Shown here in pieces: positions 7,543 to 15,946 of a stretch of 46,550 nt of DNA. A model generated the notes under the pieces. That model had not been told where the DNA came from. It saw only the letters and a list, made by a program, of their open reading frames with translations, and did not search any database. The stretch is taken from assembly GCA_001443545.1 (NCBI GenBank), contig LMAD01000018.1:1-46550 (forward strand), read 5' to 3'. The stretch's first letter is position 1; each line of letters opens with the position of its first letter. The DNA is from Acidimicrobiaceae bacterium RAAP-2. GTDB lineage: Bacteria; Actinomycetota; Acidimicrobiia; Acidimicrobiales; RAAP-2. The position numbers and the translations under genes were made by a program.

Positions 7543-8736
7543 TCAGCGCGGTTCGTCACGCTCCTCGGGTAGGGGGACGCGCCGGAACCACGCCCACAGG
7601 CTCAGGTCGTAGAGCACCTTGAGCGAGCCGGCGACGACGAAGGGCAGTCCGAGCGCGCCCTGGGAGAGCGCCGAGGCCACCGGCGGACCGAACGGTCGGG
7701 TGACGTATCGCGCGGTGTTGGTGTAGGCCGCGGCGGGCGTGCGCTCCTCGGGGTCGACCAAGGTCATGACGTAAGCCTGGCGCGTCGGCACGTCCATCTG
7801 GGAGAGCGAGGCCCGGGCGATCAATAGCGCAATCGCGACGGCGAGGTTGGGCGAGAAGGCGACGGCGATGACCAACAGGTTCGACGGCAGGTGGCTGAAG
7901 ACCATGGTGCGCAGCAGCCCGAACCGCTTCGCGAGGGCCGTCGCGGAGAGGAAGGACAGGGTCTGGAAGGCCCCGAGGAAGAAGAAGAGTGCGCCGATGG
8001 TCCCCGTCGAGGCGTGGAAGCGGGTGTGGAGCCAGTAGCCGACGAAGACCGAGACGGTGAGCCCGCCGGCGAAGGAGTCGAGCGCGAAGAGTCCGGCGAG
8101 TCGACGCACGACGGGCTTGGACTGGCCCAGACGCCCGCGCACGTGAGCGGGCCCTCGCGGTTCGGCGCGCTCGCTCAGCGAGACCGCCACCAGCGCGCCG
8201 GCGACGGCGATGGGCACGAAGACGAGGAAGAGCAGCGCCGAGGGTCCGCGCCCGGCCGGCCCGAAGAGCCAGTGCGCGCCGCCGGCCGCCAGCGCCCCGA
8301 TCGACCCGCACGCCGCGGCGACGGCGTTGTAGCGCCCGAAGTTGCGCGTGCGCGTGGTCGAGCTCGCCTCGGCGGCGAGCATCGCCTGCTCGAGGGAGGT
8401 GAAGGGGCCCGACTCGATCACCTCGGCCGAGAGCGAGCCCGTCAACGCGGCGAGGGCCAGCAGCCAGACGGCCGTCGCGAAGGCGAAGACGACGCCAGTC
8501 GCGCCGAGCAGGACGAAGAGGACCGCGTACGAACGGCGCCGACCGACCCGATCGGCGAAGCGTCCGACGACGAGGGACATGATCGCGATGCCGGCCAGCA
8601 TCGCCCCGAGCACCAGGCCGATCTGCCACCTCGACAGCCCGCGGTCGGCCAGCGACGTCGAGAGCAGGACCGTGGCGAAGCCGTAGGCCGTGGCCCGCAA
8701 CCCTTGGGCGACGTAGATCTTGGTCGTGTCACTCAT
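7543..8736 (-). CDS. MFS transporter
   Basis: The 397-residue protein has about twelve hydrophobic helices. It carries the MFS loop 2-3 motif in the form GRFADRVGRRRSY (about residues 58-70). A second basic loop separates the two halves near residue 200 (ERAEPRGPAHVRGRLGQ). Substrate cannot be inferred; the pattern resembles drug or metabolite exporters. It converges on the PucR-type gene with only three bases between stops, so no terminator separates them. Confidence 0.85.
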   Translation of the reverse strand: MSDTTKIYVAQGLRATAYGFATVLLSTSLADRGLSRWQIGLVLGAMLAGIAIMSLVVGRFADRVGRRRSYAVLFVLLGATGVVFAFATAVWLLALAALTGSLSAEVIESGPFTSLEQAMLAAEASSTTRTRNFGRYNAVAAACGSIGALAAGGAHWLFGPAGRGPSALLFLVFVPIAVAGALVAVSLSERAEPRGPAHVRGRLGQSKPVVRRLAGLFALDSFAGGLTVSVFVGYWLHTRFHASTGTIGALFFFLGAFQTLSFLSATALAKRFGLLRTMVFSHLPSNLLVIAVAFSPNLAVAIALLIARASLSQMDVPTRQAYVMTLVDPEERTPAAAYTNTARYVTRPFGPPVASALSQGALGLPFVVAGSLKVLYDLSLWAWFRRVPLPEERDEPR

Positions 8737-8924
8737 GCGGGTGGAGTCTTCACGTCTCGTTCGATTGACGGGGCGTGGCCGCGAGACGCGATGGGTTCAT
8801 CCCCGACATGTCTAATCGACGGCTTGGAAGGTTGTCCCATGTCCGGGTGAGAGTCGCCGATGTCGTGTCTCCGGTTCGTATCGCGCCTGGCGCGTCCGGC
8901 GAACTCGTCGAACTAGTCTCGCCA

Positions 8925-8972
8925 GTGGTGACCGGTCGCTGCGGCTGGCTCGAGTGCTCGGGGCGGCGATGA
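8925..8972 (+). CDS. Possible short leader peptide before the membrane protein gene
   Basis: GTG codons at 8925 and 8928 open a 15- or 14-residue frame with two cysteines and a tryptophan (TGRCGWLECSGRR). It ends with TGA overlapping the ATG at 8969 (ATGA). A TANNNT hexamer, TAGTCT, lies at 8914-8919, five bases before 8925. The arrangement resembles the leader ahead of the regulator at 27103. The evidence is thin and it may be chance. Confidence 0.25.
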   Translation: MVTGRCGWLECSGRR

Positions 8973-9967
8973 GTAGTCAGTGTCAGGAGTTGGAGCGTCT
9001 CGGCTTCGACGAATTCCACGGGCGACCCGACGTCGGCCACGCCGTGATCGCGTGCACGATCCCCGTTGCGTCGCGCACCTTCCAACCGGGCGTCGCGACG
9101 GCGGTGTCGTACTGGCCGTGCGTCGTCGCTGACGCGGCGAACTTCGTCCAGCACGAACCCGAGGGCCGCGAGTGCTGGCACCGATTGGCGGACTCGGCCG
9201 ACCTCGCCGACGTTCGCATCGTCGCCGCGCGTCGCGCCATGGAATCGCTGGACGCCGATCTCGACCTGTGGGAGGTCCGTGGGCAGTTCGCCTTCGCGGA
9301 CCCCGACACCACGAGCCATCGCTGGCACGCGCAACGCAGTCGCCTGCGACTTTCGTCCCTGCGCTACGAGATCGGTCGGATCAGTCGGGAGTTCTCCGAC
9401 GTCGAGGAGCTCAACGAGATCGCCAAGGAACTTCGCGCTCGGGTGTCGAACGCCTACGGCCTCTTGGCGGAGATGGCGACGTCGAGCTTGGCCGACAAGG
9501 GCGACATAGAGGCGAGCGCGCGAGAGAACCTCAACCTGCTGCTCTCAATCGTGACCACCATCGTGCTGGCCCCGGGGGTGGTGATCAGTTTCACTTCCGC
9601 GTTGCACGCCACGACGAACGCGATGACCCTCCTGTTGTCGTGCGCGTCCGCGAGCTTGGTGTCGGCGTCGCTGATCGTTGGATTCTCCGGGGTTCGAATC
9701 CGCCTTACCAGCGCGGAGACCCGTTGGGCGTACGCCGTGGTGATGGCGGTCCTGGCGGTGGCGGGCGTCGCCGTGGCGACGTGGCCACGAATCGGCTATC
9801 GCGGTGAACTCACGACGGTGTTGGGTGCGACGGTCATGATTGGCGTGGTCGCTGGCGTTCCGTGGGGTGCGAAGCGAGGAGCCGAGCCGGCGCCCGATCA
9901 CTGGCGAGCGATCTGGGACAGCATCCGTAACGACCGGGTCGAGTACTGGACACGTTTCGAGGACTAG
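8969..9967 (+). CDS. Hypothetical membrane protein with four C-terminal helices
   Basis: I do not recognise this 332-residue protein. The first 180 residues are soluble, rich in charged residues and mostly helical. They contain four cysteines and a helical stretch (LRYEIGRISREFSDVEELNE). The last 140 residues contain about four hydrophobic helices (near 193-215, 222-243, 252-270 and 282-300). The end, WRAIWDSIRNDRVEYWTRFED, is charged and probably cytoplasmic. An alternative GTG start at 8954 adds five residues. Base composition is slightly less GC-biased at third positions than in neighbours, which could mean recent acquisition. Confidence 0.7.
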   Translation: MSSQCQELERLGFDEFHGRPDVGHAVIACTIPVASRTFQPGVATAVSYWPCVVADAANFVQHEPEGRECWHRLADSADLADVRIVAARRAMESLDADLDLWEVRGQFAFADPDTTSHRWHAQRSRLRLSSLRYEIGRISREFSDVEELNEIAKELRARVSNAYGLLAEMATSSLADKGDIEASARENLNLLLSIVTTIVLAPGVVISFTSALHATTNAMTLLLSCASASLVSASLIVGFSGVRIRLTSAETRWAYAVVMAVLAVAGVAVATWPRIGYRGELTTVLGATVMIGVVAGVPWGAKRGAEPAPDHWRAIWDSIRNDRVEYWTRFED

Positions 9968-10000
9968 CGGTTCGCGGCGCTCCGGTCGGTCCCCGCGTGT

Positions 10001-11131
10001 TCAGGGGTCGGTCCCGCCGTGGGTCGCCTCCCAGAACTCCTTGACCGTCGCGTGGATCGCGGCGGCGAACGGGACGGCGAGCACGACGCCGACGAAGCCC
10101 CCGAAGAGCCCGCCGACCCACGCCCCGACCTCGGCGCCGATGATGATCGAGAGGAAGATCATGAGCGGGTTGACGTTGACGGTCTTGGCCATCACGATCG
10201 GGTTGAGCATGTGGTTCTGGATGAGCGTGTAGACGAGGAAGACAATCAGGGTGACGACGCCGGCCGACGGCGAATAGATCAGCGCGAACAGCACCGTCGG
10301 CAAACCCGCCAGCGCGCCACCGATCTGGGGCAGGAAGTCCACCATCAGCACCCAGAGCCCGAAGAGCAGCGGGTAGGGCACGCCGAGCGCGCTGAGCGTG
10401 ACGAAGACGACGACCGCCCCGAGGAACGAGGTCAAGAAGCCGCCGAGCAGGTAGCCGAGCGAGGCGCGCGCGATCACCGCGCCGAGTCGCTCGGCGCGGG
10501 GCCGGTTACGCTCCGAGAGCAGGGCCATGAATCCGGTGTGCAACTTGGGCGCCTCGACCAAGACGAGCACGATGTAGAAGAACATGGTGACGAGCATGAA
10601 GGTCGTGGTGATGGCCCCGCGGCCGAGCGCGAGGACCGGGCGCGAGAGGCTCTTGGCGAAGTTCGTCAGTTTGTCGGTGTTGTGCGTGATCCAGTGCTGC
10701 ACGTGGTACTGGCGAAAGAGGTGACCCAGCCAGCCGTGGCCGGTTTCGGCCTGGCGGAAGTAGCCGGGCAGCGCGTTGGCCAGGTTGGTGAGTCCGTTGA
10801 CCAGCGGGTACCCGAAGGCGAACGCGAGTCCCGAGAAGGCGGCGAGGGCGATCACCATCACCACCGAGACCGCGTAGCCGCGTCGACGAATGCCGTGACG
10901 CATCAGCCAGCGCACGACCGGGTTCAACAGCACCGCGATGAAGCTGCCGACCACCAGGATGAGCAGGATCCCCTTCAGGTGGAAGAGGATCTGGCCAATG
11001 GCGTAGACCCCGACCACGATGCCCACGGTCGCGAGGATCGTGGCGAGCGGCACGCTCGCGCTGCGGGCGCTCGCGAAGAGCCGGCCTCGACGGGTGTCGT
11101 TCTCGTCCAGGTTCGACGGCTCGTCGCTCAC
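10001..11131 (-). CDS. AI-2E family transporter (PerM-like permease)
   Basis: From the GTG at 11131 the product is 376 residues, normal for the AI-2E exporter/PerM family, with about eight transmembrane helices. Family marks are an early hairpin of two helices (VGVYAIGQILFHLKGILLIL) and the conserved late block LWVLMVDFLPQIGGALAGLP. The C-terminus is also typical (AEVGAWVGGLFGGFVGVVLA). Function is loosely defined in the family: signal export, Na+/H+ exchange or general efflux. The open frame extends to a GTG at 11236, but the added residues are arginine- and glycine-rich and untypical. No clear ribosome site marks either start. Confidence 0.85.
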   Translation of the reverse strand: MSDEPSNLDENDTRRGRLFASARSASVPLATILATVGIVVGVYAIGQILFHLKGILLILVVGSFIAVLLNPVVRWLMRHGIRRRGYAVSVVMVIALAAFSGLAFAFGYPLVNGLTNLANALPGYFRQAETGHGWLGHLFRQYHVQHWITHNTDKLTNFAKSLSRPVLALGRGAITTTFMLVTMFFYIVLVLVEAPKLHTGFMALLSERNRPRAERLGAVIARASLGYLLGGFLTSFLGAVVVFVTLSALGVPYPLLFGLWVLMVDFLPQIGGALAGLPTVLFALIYSPSAGVVTLIVFLVYTLIQNHMLNPIVMAKTVNVNPLMIFLSIIIGAEVGAWVGGLFGGFVGVVLAVPFAAAIHATVKEFWEATHGGTDP

Positions 11132-11284
11132 GACGCCGCCGCCGCAGTTGGCGAGACGGACCCGAGTATCACGCGGCCAACTTATCCCAGCGATCCCCGT
11201 CGGTCCGCGACCGCGTCGGTACCGCTGGCGCGGCACGCGCTCACGCGGTGCTAGTAATGCCAGTGGTGTCGGTCGATCCAGAGC

Positions 11285-11308
11285 CGGGCCCCGCGGCCGT
11301 GGGGCCCG
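11285..11308. other. GC-rich hairpin in the divergent region
   Basis: CGGGCCCC (11285-11292) and GGGGCCCG (11301-11308) form a perfect eight-base stem with an eight-base loop. It is about 100 bases upstream of the acyl-CoA synthetase and 150 upstream of the AI-2E gene. It could be an operator or a 5'-UTR hairpin. Otherwise the 276-base gap holds only a possible GATACT -10 for the minus-strand gene near 11160. Confidence 0.35.
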
Positions 11309-11407
11309 TCGCTGACGCGGCGGTTCACGGCGCGGGAACTACGCGGATGACTCGCTCGTCGCGGGTCGGCCAGCATCGAGACGGGCAACAACGTACGGGG
11401 GGATGAC

Positions 11408-13090
11408 GTGGCAACAGTGGACACAACAGTGAGCGGGGCCGCCGAGCGGGCGTCGTCGACGATCTCGCTTCCGGCCTACGCCTCGGGGGGTTCGCTCGTC
11501 GCGCTGCTCGGCGAGACGATCGGGGAGAACCTGCGCCACTCGGTGGCCCGGTGGCCGAAGAACGAGGCCCTCGTCGACCTCGGCGAGGGAGAGCGCTACA
11601 CCTACGAGGCCCTCGACGCGGCCGTCGACGGCCTCGCCCGATCGCTCCTCGCGGCGGGGATGGCCCAGGGCGACCGGGTGGCCGTCTGGTCGCCTAACCG
11701 TTGGGAGTGGGTGCTGCTGCAGTACGCGACGGCCCGGGTGGGGGTGATCCTGGTCAACGTCAATCCGGCCTACCGGACCCACGAGCTGCGCTACGCCCTC
11801 AACCAGTCGGGCTCGCGGATGCTCTTCGCGGTTCCGACCTTCAAGACCAGCGACTATCGCGCGATGGTCGAGGCCGTGCGCGACGAGCTCACCTCGCTCG
11901 AACGGGTCGTCTACTTCGGCACCGAGGACTGGACCTCGTTCAGCGACGCGATGAGCGACACCGCGGCGCTGGCGCGTCGCGAGTCGGAACTCTCCTTCGA
12001 CGACCCCATCAACATCCAGTACACCTCGGGCACGACGGGCTCGCCCAAGGGGGCGACCCTGACGCACCACAACATCTTGAACAACGCCTTCTTCGTCGGC
12101 GAGGGCTGTCGGTTGGACGACCAAGACCGGGTCTGCGTGCCGGTGCCCTTCTACCACTGCTTCGGCATGGTGATGGGCAACCTCGCCTGCACGTCCCACG
12201 GGGCGACCATCGTGATCCCGGCGCCGTCCTTCGAGCCGGCGGCGACCCTGCGCGCGGTCGCGAACGAACGGTGCACGTCACTGCTCGGGGTGCCAACGAT
12301 GTTCATCGCCGAGCTCGCCCTGGCCGACTTCGCCGACTACGACCTCTCGACGCTGCGCACCGGGATCATGGCCGGCTCGCCGTGCCCGACCGAGGTGATG
12401 CGCCGGTGCATCAACGACATGCACATGTCCGAGGTGACGATCTGTTACGGGATGACCGAGACCTCACCGGTGTCGACCCAGACCGCCGCGGACGACCCCG
12501 TCGAGAAGCGCGTCAGCACCGTCGGGCGCGTGATGCCCCACGTCGAGGTGAAGATCGTCGACCCGAACGGGCTGGTGGTGCGGCGCGGCGAGAAGGGCGA
12601 GCTGTGCACCCGCGGCTACTCGGTCATGCTCGGCTACTGGGAGAACCCCGAGAAGACCGCCGAGGCCGTGGACGAGGCCGGCTGGATGCACACCGGTGAC
12701 CTAGCCACGATGGACGAGGACGGCTACGTCGACATCGGCGGACGGATCAAGGACCTCATCATCCGCGGGGGCGAGAACGTCTACCCGCGCGAGGTCGAGG
12801 AGTACCTCTACACCCACCCCGACATCATCGACGTGCAGGTGATCGGCGTGCCCGACGAGCGCTACGGCGAGGAAGTCGCGGCCTGGGTCGTGGTGCGCGA
12901 CGGGGCCACGATGGACGTCGACGTGCTGCGCGCGTTCTGCGCCGAGAAGATCGCGCGCCACAAGATCCCCAGGTACGTGGTCGTGGTCGACGAGTTCCCG
13001 ATGACCGTCACCGGCAAGGTCCGCAAGATCGAGATGCGCAAGCAGTCCGTCGAGCTGCTCGGATTGACCCCTCGGGCCACCGAGGGCTGA
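11408..13090 (+). CDS. AMP-binding acyl-CoA synthetase (FadD-type)
   Basis: The 560-residue enzyme is a class I adenylate-forming acyl-CoA ligase. It has the P-loop YTSGTTGSPKGATLTH (from about residue 205) and the aromatic/adenine motif YGMTETSP. It also has the hinge block GWMHTGDLATMDEDGYVDIG followed by GRIKDLIIRGGENVYPREVE, and the C-terminal lysine in TVTGKVRKIEMR. It activates a fatty or oxo acid to its CoA thioester using ATP. The GTG at 11408 has a G-run Shine-Dalgarno five bases upstream. It converges on scoB/scoA, and with them and the 3-hydroxybutyrate dehydrogenase it suggests short-chain acid catabolism. Chain-length preference cannot be read. Confidence 0.93.
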   Translation: MATVDTTVSGAAERASSTISLPAYASGGSLVALLGETIGENLRHSVARWPKNEALVDLGEGERYTYEALDAAVDGLARSLLAAGMAQGDRVAVWSPNRWEWVLLQYATARVGVILVNVNPAYRTHELRYALNQSGSRMLFAVPTFKTSDYRAMVEAVRDELTSLERVVYFGTEDWTSFSDAMSDTAALARRESELSFDDPINIQYTSGTTGSPKGATLTHHNILNNAFFVGEGCRLDDQDRVCVPVPFYHCFGMVMGNLACTSHGATIVIPAPSFEPAATLRAVANERCTSLLGVPTMFIAELALADFADYDLSTLRTGIMAGSPCPTEVMRRCINDMHMSEVTICYGMTETSPVSTQTAADDPVEKRVSTVGRVMPHVEVKIVDPNGLVVRRGEKGELCTRGYSVMLGYWENPEKTAEAVDEAGWMHTGDLATMDEDGYVDIGGRIKDLIIRGGENVYPREVEEYLYTHPDIIDVQVIGVPDERYGEEVAAWVVVRDGATMDVDVLRAFCAEKIARHKIPRYVVVVDEFPMTVTGKVRKIEMRKQSVELLGLTPRATEG

Positions 13091-13097
13091 GCCTCGG
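13080..13097. terminator. Short hairpin at the convergent gene ends
   Basis: CCGAGG (13080-13085) and CCTCGG (13092-13097) pair around a six-base loop that contains the acyl-CoA synthetase stop codon. It may slow transcription between the convergent synthetase and scoB genes. The stem is short and has no T-run. Confidence 0.3.
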
Positions 13098-13109
13098 CGC
13101 CACCGCGTC

Positions 13110-13745
13110 TCAGTCGAGGCCGACCAGCAGCTCGGGCTCGGTCGCGGCGCGCACCTGGTCCAGGGTGACCTCCGGGGCCAGTTCGCGTAGCACCAGGCCC
13201 GGCGGCTCGACGTCAATCACGCAGAGGTCGGTGATGATGCGCTGCACGCAGGCGCGCCCGGTGAGCGGCAGCGTGCACTCGTTGACGATCTTGAAGGCGC
13301 CGTCCTTGGCGGCGTGCTCCATCATGACGATGACGCGCTTGGCCCCGTGGACGAGGTCCATCGCCCCGCCCATGCCCTTGACCATCTTGCCCGGGATCAT
13401 CCAGTTGGCGAGGTCCCCGCGCTTGGAGACCTGCATCGCCCCGAGCACCGCCACGTCGACGTGGCCGCCGCGGATCATGGCGAAGGAGCTCGCCGAGTCG
13501 AAGAACGAGGCGCCCGGCAATACCGTGACGGTCTCCTTGCCGGCGTTGATCAGGTCGGGGTCGACGGCGTCCTCGCTCGGGTAGGGCCCCACGCCCAAGA
13601 TCCCGTTCTCGGCGTGCAGCACCACGTGCACGCCCGCCTCGACGTAGTTGGGCACGAGGGTCGGCAGGCCGATCCCCAGGTTGACGTACTGGCCGTCGAC
13701 CAACTCGCGGGCCACGCGCGCGGCCAGCTCTTCACGGGTCCTCAC
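13110..13745 (-). CDS. scoB: 3-oxoacid CoA-transferase subunit B
   Basis: The 211-residue beta subunit of class I CoA-transferases moves CoA from succinyl-CoA to acetoacetate or a similar 3-oxoacid. The catalytic glutamate is E46 in HAENGILGVGPYP. YVNLGIGLPTL near the start and GGAMDLVHGAKRVIVMMEH later are family blocks. The GTG start at 13745 overlaps the scoA stop by four bases (GTGA), so the two subunits are translationally coupled. A longer open frame upstream to 13904 is antisense-like overlap with scoA and is discarded. Confidence 0.93.
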   Translation of the reverse strand: MRTREELAARVARELVDGQYVNLGIGLPTLVPNYVEAGVHVVLHAENGILGVGPYPSEDAVDPDLINAGKETVTVLPGASFFDSASSFAMIRGGHVDVAVLGAMQVSKRGDLANWMIPGKMVKGMGGAMDLVHGAKRVIVMMEHAAKDGAFKIVNECTLPLTGRACVQRIITDLCVIDVEPPGLVLRELAPEVTLDQVRAATEPELLVGLD

Positions 13746-14488
13746 GATCGCACCGTCCTCTTCTCGATCAGCTTGGCCACACCGGGCGCGTGGACCACGC
13801 GAGCCACGAAGATCCCCGGGGTGTGCACGTGGGCCGGGTCGAGCTCGCCCGGCTCGACCAGCTCTTCGACCTCGGCGATGGTCACGCGCCCCGCCGCGGC
13901 GCACAGCGGGTTGAAGTTGGCCGCGCTCGCTTCGTAGACGAGATTGCCGTGGGTGTCGCCGTAGCGGGCGTGGACCAGGGCGAAGTCGGTCGTGATGGCG
14001 CGCTCGAGCACGTAGGAAACGCCGTCAAAGACCCGGACCTCCTTTGGCGGTGAGCTGAGCGCGACCCCGCCGGCGCCGTCGTAGCGCCAGGGCAGGCCGC
14101 CCTCGGCGACCTGGGTGCCGACCCCGGCCGGGGTGTAGAAGGCGGGGATCCCCGCACCGCCCGCGCGCAGCCGTTCGGCGAGCGTGCCCTGGGGCACCAG
14201 CTCGACCTCGAGCTCACCGCTCAAGAACTGGCGCTCGAACTCCTTGTTCTCGCCCACGTAGGAGCCGGTCGTTCGCGCGATGCGCCTGGCCCCGAGCAGC
14301 ACGCCGAGCCCGGCCCCGTCGACCCCGCAGTTGTTCGAGACCGTCACCAGGTCGGTGCTGGCGAGCTCGTAGAGCGCGCCGATCAACGTGGTCGGGATCC
14401 CACAGAGCCCGAAGCCCCCGACCGCGATCGAGGCCCCACTCGGGATGTCCGCCACCGCCAGGGCGGGCGAACTGACGAGCTTGTTCAT
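13742..14488 (-). CDS. scoA: 3-oxoacid CoA-transferase subunit A
   Basis: The 248-residue alpha subunit shows the CoA-transferase glycine motif VGGFGLCGIPTTLI near residue 22-36. It also has SNNCGVDGAGLG, then GAGGVALSSPPKEVRVFDG and YEASAANFNPLCAAA. It pairs with ScoB to activate acetoacetate. A strong AGGAGGAAGAG precedes the ATG at 14488. The neighbours are acyl-CoA synthetase (convergent), a serine hydrolase upstream on the same strand and a 3-hydroxybutyrate dehydrogenase at 20.6 kb. This favours ketone-body-type metabolism over butyrate or adipate transferases. Confidence 0.93.
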   Translation of the reverse strand: MNKLVSSPALAVADIPSGASIAVGGFGLCGIPTTLIGALYELASTDLVTVSNNCGVDGAGLGVLLGARRIARTTGSYVGENKEFERQFLSGELEVELVPQGTLAERLRAGGAGIPAFYTPAGVGTQVAEGGLPWRYDGAGGVALSSPPKEVRVFDGVSYVLERAITTDFALVHARYGDTHGNLVYEASAANFNPLCAAAGRVTIAEVEELVEPGELDPAHVHTPGIFVARVVHAPGVAKLIEKRTVRS

Positions 14489-14565
14489 CTCTTCCTCCTT
14501 GCTGCGCTGCTTGCGCTTGGCGCCACGCCCGCATCAGGGGTTCGCCGTGCTGACACACTCATCGT

Positions 14566-15795
14566 CTAATCCACGAGCGACGCGTAGACCAATTGCTGGA
14601 TCTCTCGACGAACCGGGTAGATCCAACTCGGTAGCAACTGGGTATAGAACCCGACGGTGATCTCCTCGACCGGATCGACCCAGAAGTACGTCGACGCTGC
14701 TCCACCCCACGCGATCGTCCCGACAGAGGTCAAACTCTTGTTTCGTGGTTGGTCGGCGACCACGGACATTCCCAGCCCGAATCCGACGCCCGTCTGGCCG
14801 ACTTCGCTGAAGGAGTCGCGCGCGAAACTGTTGAGGTCCCGACCATCGGGCAAGTGGTTCTGGCTCATCATGTCGACCGTTCGACTCGACAACAGACGAA
14901 CTCCGTCGAGTTGCCCCGACCCCAGCAACATCGACATGAATCGTTGGTAGTCGTGCGCCGTCGAGACCAGGCCGCCGCCGCCGGCGAGCAACTTCGGCTT
15001 GCGCGTCGCCGCCTCGGCTAGTTCGGGCACGAGAACCGAGTCGCCGTTGGCGTAGGCGTATAACTGAGCGAGTCGGTCGACCTTCTCTTCGGGGCAGTAC
15101 CAGTCGGTGTCAACCATGGCCAATGGTTTCAGGATTCGCCGAGCCACAAAGTCATCGAGCGATTCCCCACTCCATATCTCAACGAGTCGACCGAGGACGT
15201 CCGTGGCGACCGAGTAGTTCCACGCGCTGCCGGGTTGGAAGAGCAGTGGGGCCGAACACCAGTCGTGGACCGCATCACCGAGTGCGACGTCCTCGGGGTA
15301 GGCCAAGTCGTAGCCCATGGACCGATAGATCTCGTCAATGGGTGTCAAACGTTGAAACCCGTAGGTGAGCCCACTGGTGTGCGAGAGAAGGTGATGGACC
15401 CGAACGGGCTCGGTCGCCGCAACCGTAACTGGGGCGGAGGCCGGGCCACTCGCGTACACGCGCGGCGCGCGCAACTCCTCGATCCACTTACCCACCGGAT
15501 CGTTGAGATCGAAGTGGCCCTCTTCGTACAGCATCATGACGGCGACCGCCGTGATTGGCTTGGTCATCGAGTAGAGGCGCCAAATCGTGTCGTCGGTAAC
15601 CGCTACCGAACGTTCTCGATCGCGGTGGCCACCGCGGCCCACCCACGTCACCGCACCGCCACGCGCGATGGTCATCAACCAACCACTGAAGCGTCGGTCG
15701 GCGACGTACTCATCGAGGTGCTGTCGTATCCGGTCCAAGCGTGCCGCATCGAAGCCGACCTCGTGGGGTTCTCGAACAATCTCGAGTTGTTTCAT
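14566..15795 (-). CDS. SxxK serine hydrolase (class C beta-lactamase/EstB family)
   Basis: The 409-residue protein carries the nucleophile motif SMTK (S76-K79), the second motif YSV (Y194) and a C-terminal WGGAAS segment in place of the KTG box. This pattern belongs to EstB-type esterases and related hydrolases rather than true beta-lactamases. There is no signal peptide, so it is probably cytoplasmic. The start at 15795 has a GGGAGGG Shine-Dalgarno; the open frame from 15846 adds an unlikely stretch. It diverges from the ABC transporter operon that ends in 3-hydroxybutyrate dehydrogenase, so cleaving hydroxybutyrate esters or oligomers is a reasonable guess. Other ester or amide substrates are possible. 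Confidence 0.85.
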   Translation of the reverse strand: MKQLEIVREPHEVGFDAARLDRIRQHLDEYVADRRFSGWLMTIARGGAVTWVGRGGHRDRERSVAVTDDTIWRLYSMTKPITAVAVMMLYEEGHFDLNDPVGKWIEELRAPRVYASGPASAPVTVAATEPVRVHHLLSHTSGLTYGFQRLTPIDEIYRSMGYDLAYPEDVALGDAVHDWCSAPLLFQPGSAWNYSVATDVLGRLVEIWSGESLDDFVARRILKPLAMVDTDWYCPEEKVDRLAQLYAYANGDSVLVPELAEAATRKPKLLAGGGGLVSTAHDYQRFMSMLLGSGQLDGVRLLSSRTVDMMSQNHLPDGRDLNSFARDSFSEVGQTGVGFGLGMSVVADQPRNKSLTSVGTIAWGGAASTYFWVDPVEEITVGFYTQLLPSWIYPVRREIQQLVYASLVD

Positions 15796-15872
15796 CGACG
15801 CATCCCTCCCGACCGTGCCGGCTGCACGCCGGCCCAGCCACAACATACCCTAAAATATGAGATGTGATTCAC

Positions 15873-15901
15873 TTGACATTTCCGAGCCGCTCTGCTTAAC
15901 T
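15873..15901 (+). promoter_or_regulatory. Sigma-70-like promoter of the transporter operon
   Basis: TTGACA (15873-15878) and TTAACT (15896-15901) are separated by 17 bases. This is the best consensus promoter in the window and lies 45 bases ahead of the binding-protein ATG at 15947. Unlike many starts here, this unit has a 5'-UTR and a good Shine-Dalgarno (GGGAGGG). Confidence 0.65.
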
Positions 15902-15946
15902 CAGGTCCACGCGGGTCGTGCGGCAGCGTATTTCTGGGAGGGATTC

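Noticed and set aside
9688..9703. GGGGTTCGAATCC looks like a tRNA T-arm.
   Set aside because: The T-stem has a mismatch, no acceptor or anticodon arms can be found around it, and it lies within a coding gene.
11339..12199. Long minus-strand open frame of 286 residues.
   Set aside because: It is antisense to the acyl-CoA synthetase, whose motifs are all in the plus frame.
14566..15795. True beta-lactamase and antibiotic resistance gene.
   Set aside because: It lacks the KTG box and a signal peptide, and fits EstB-like hydrolases better.
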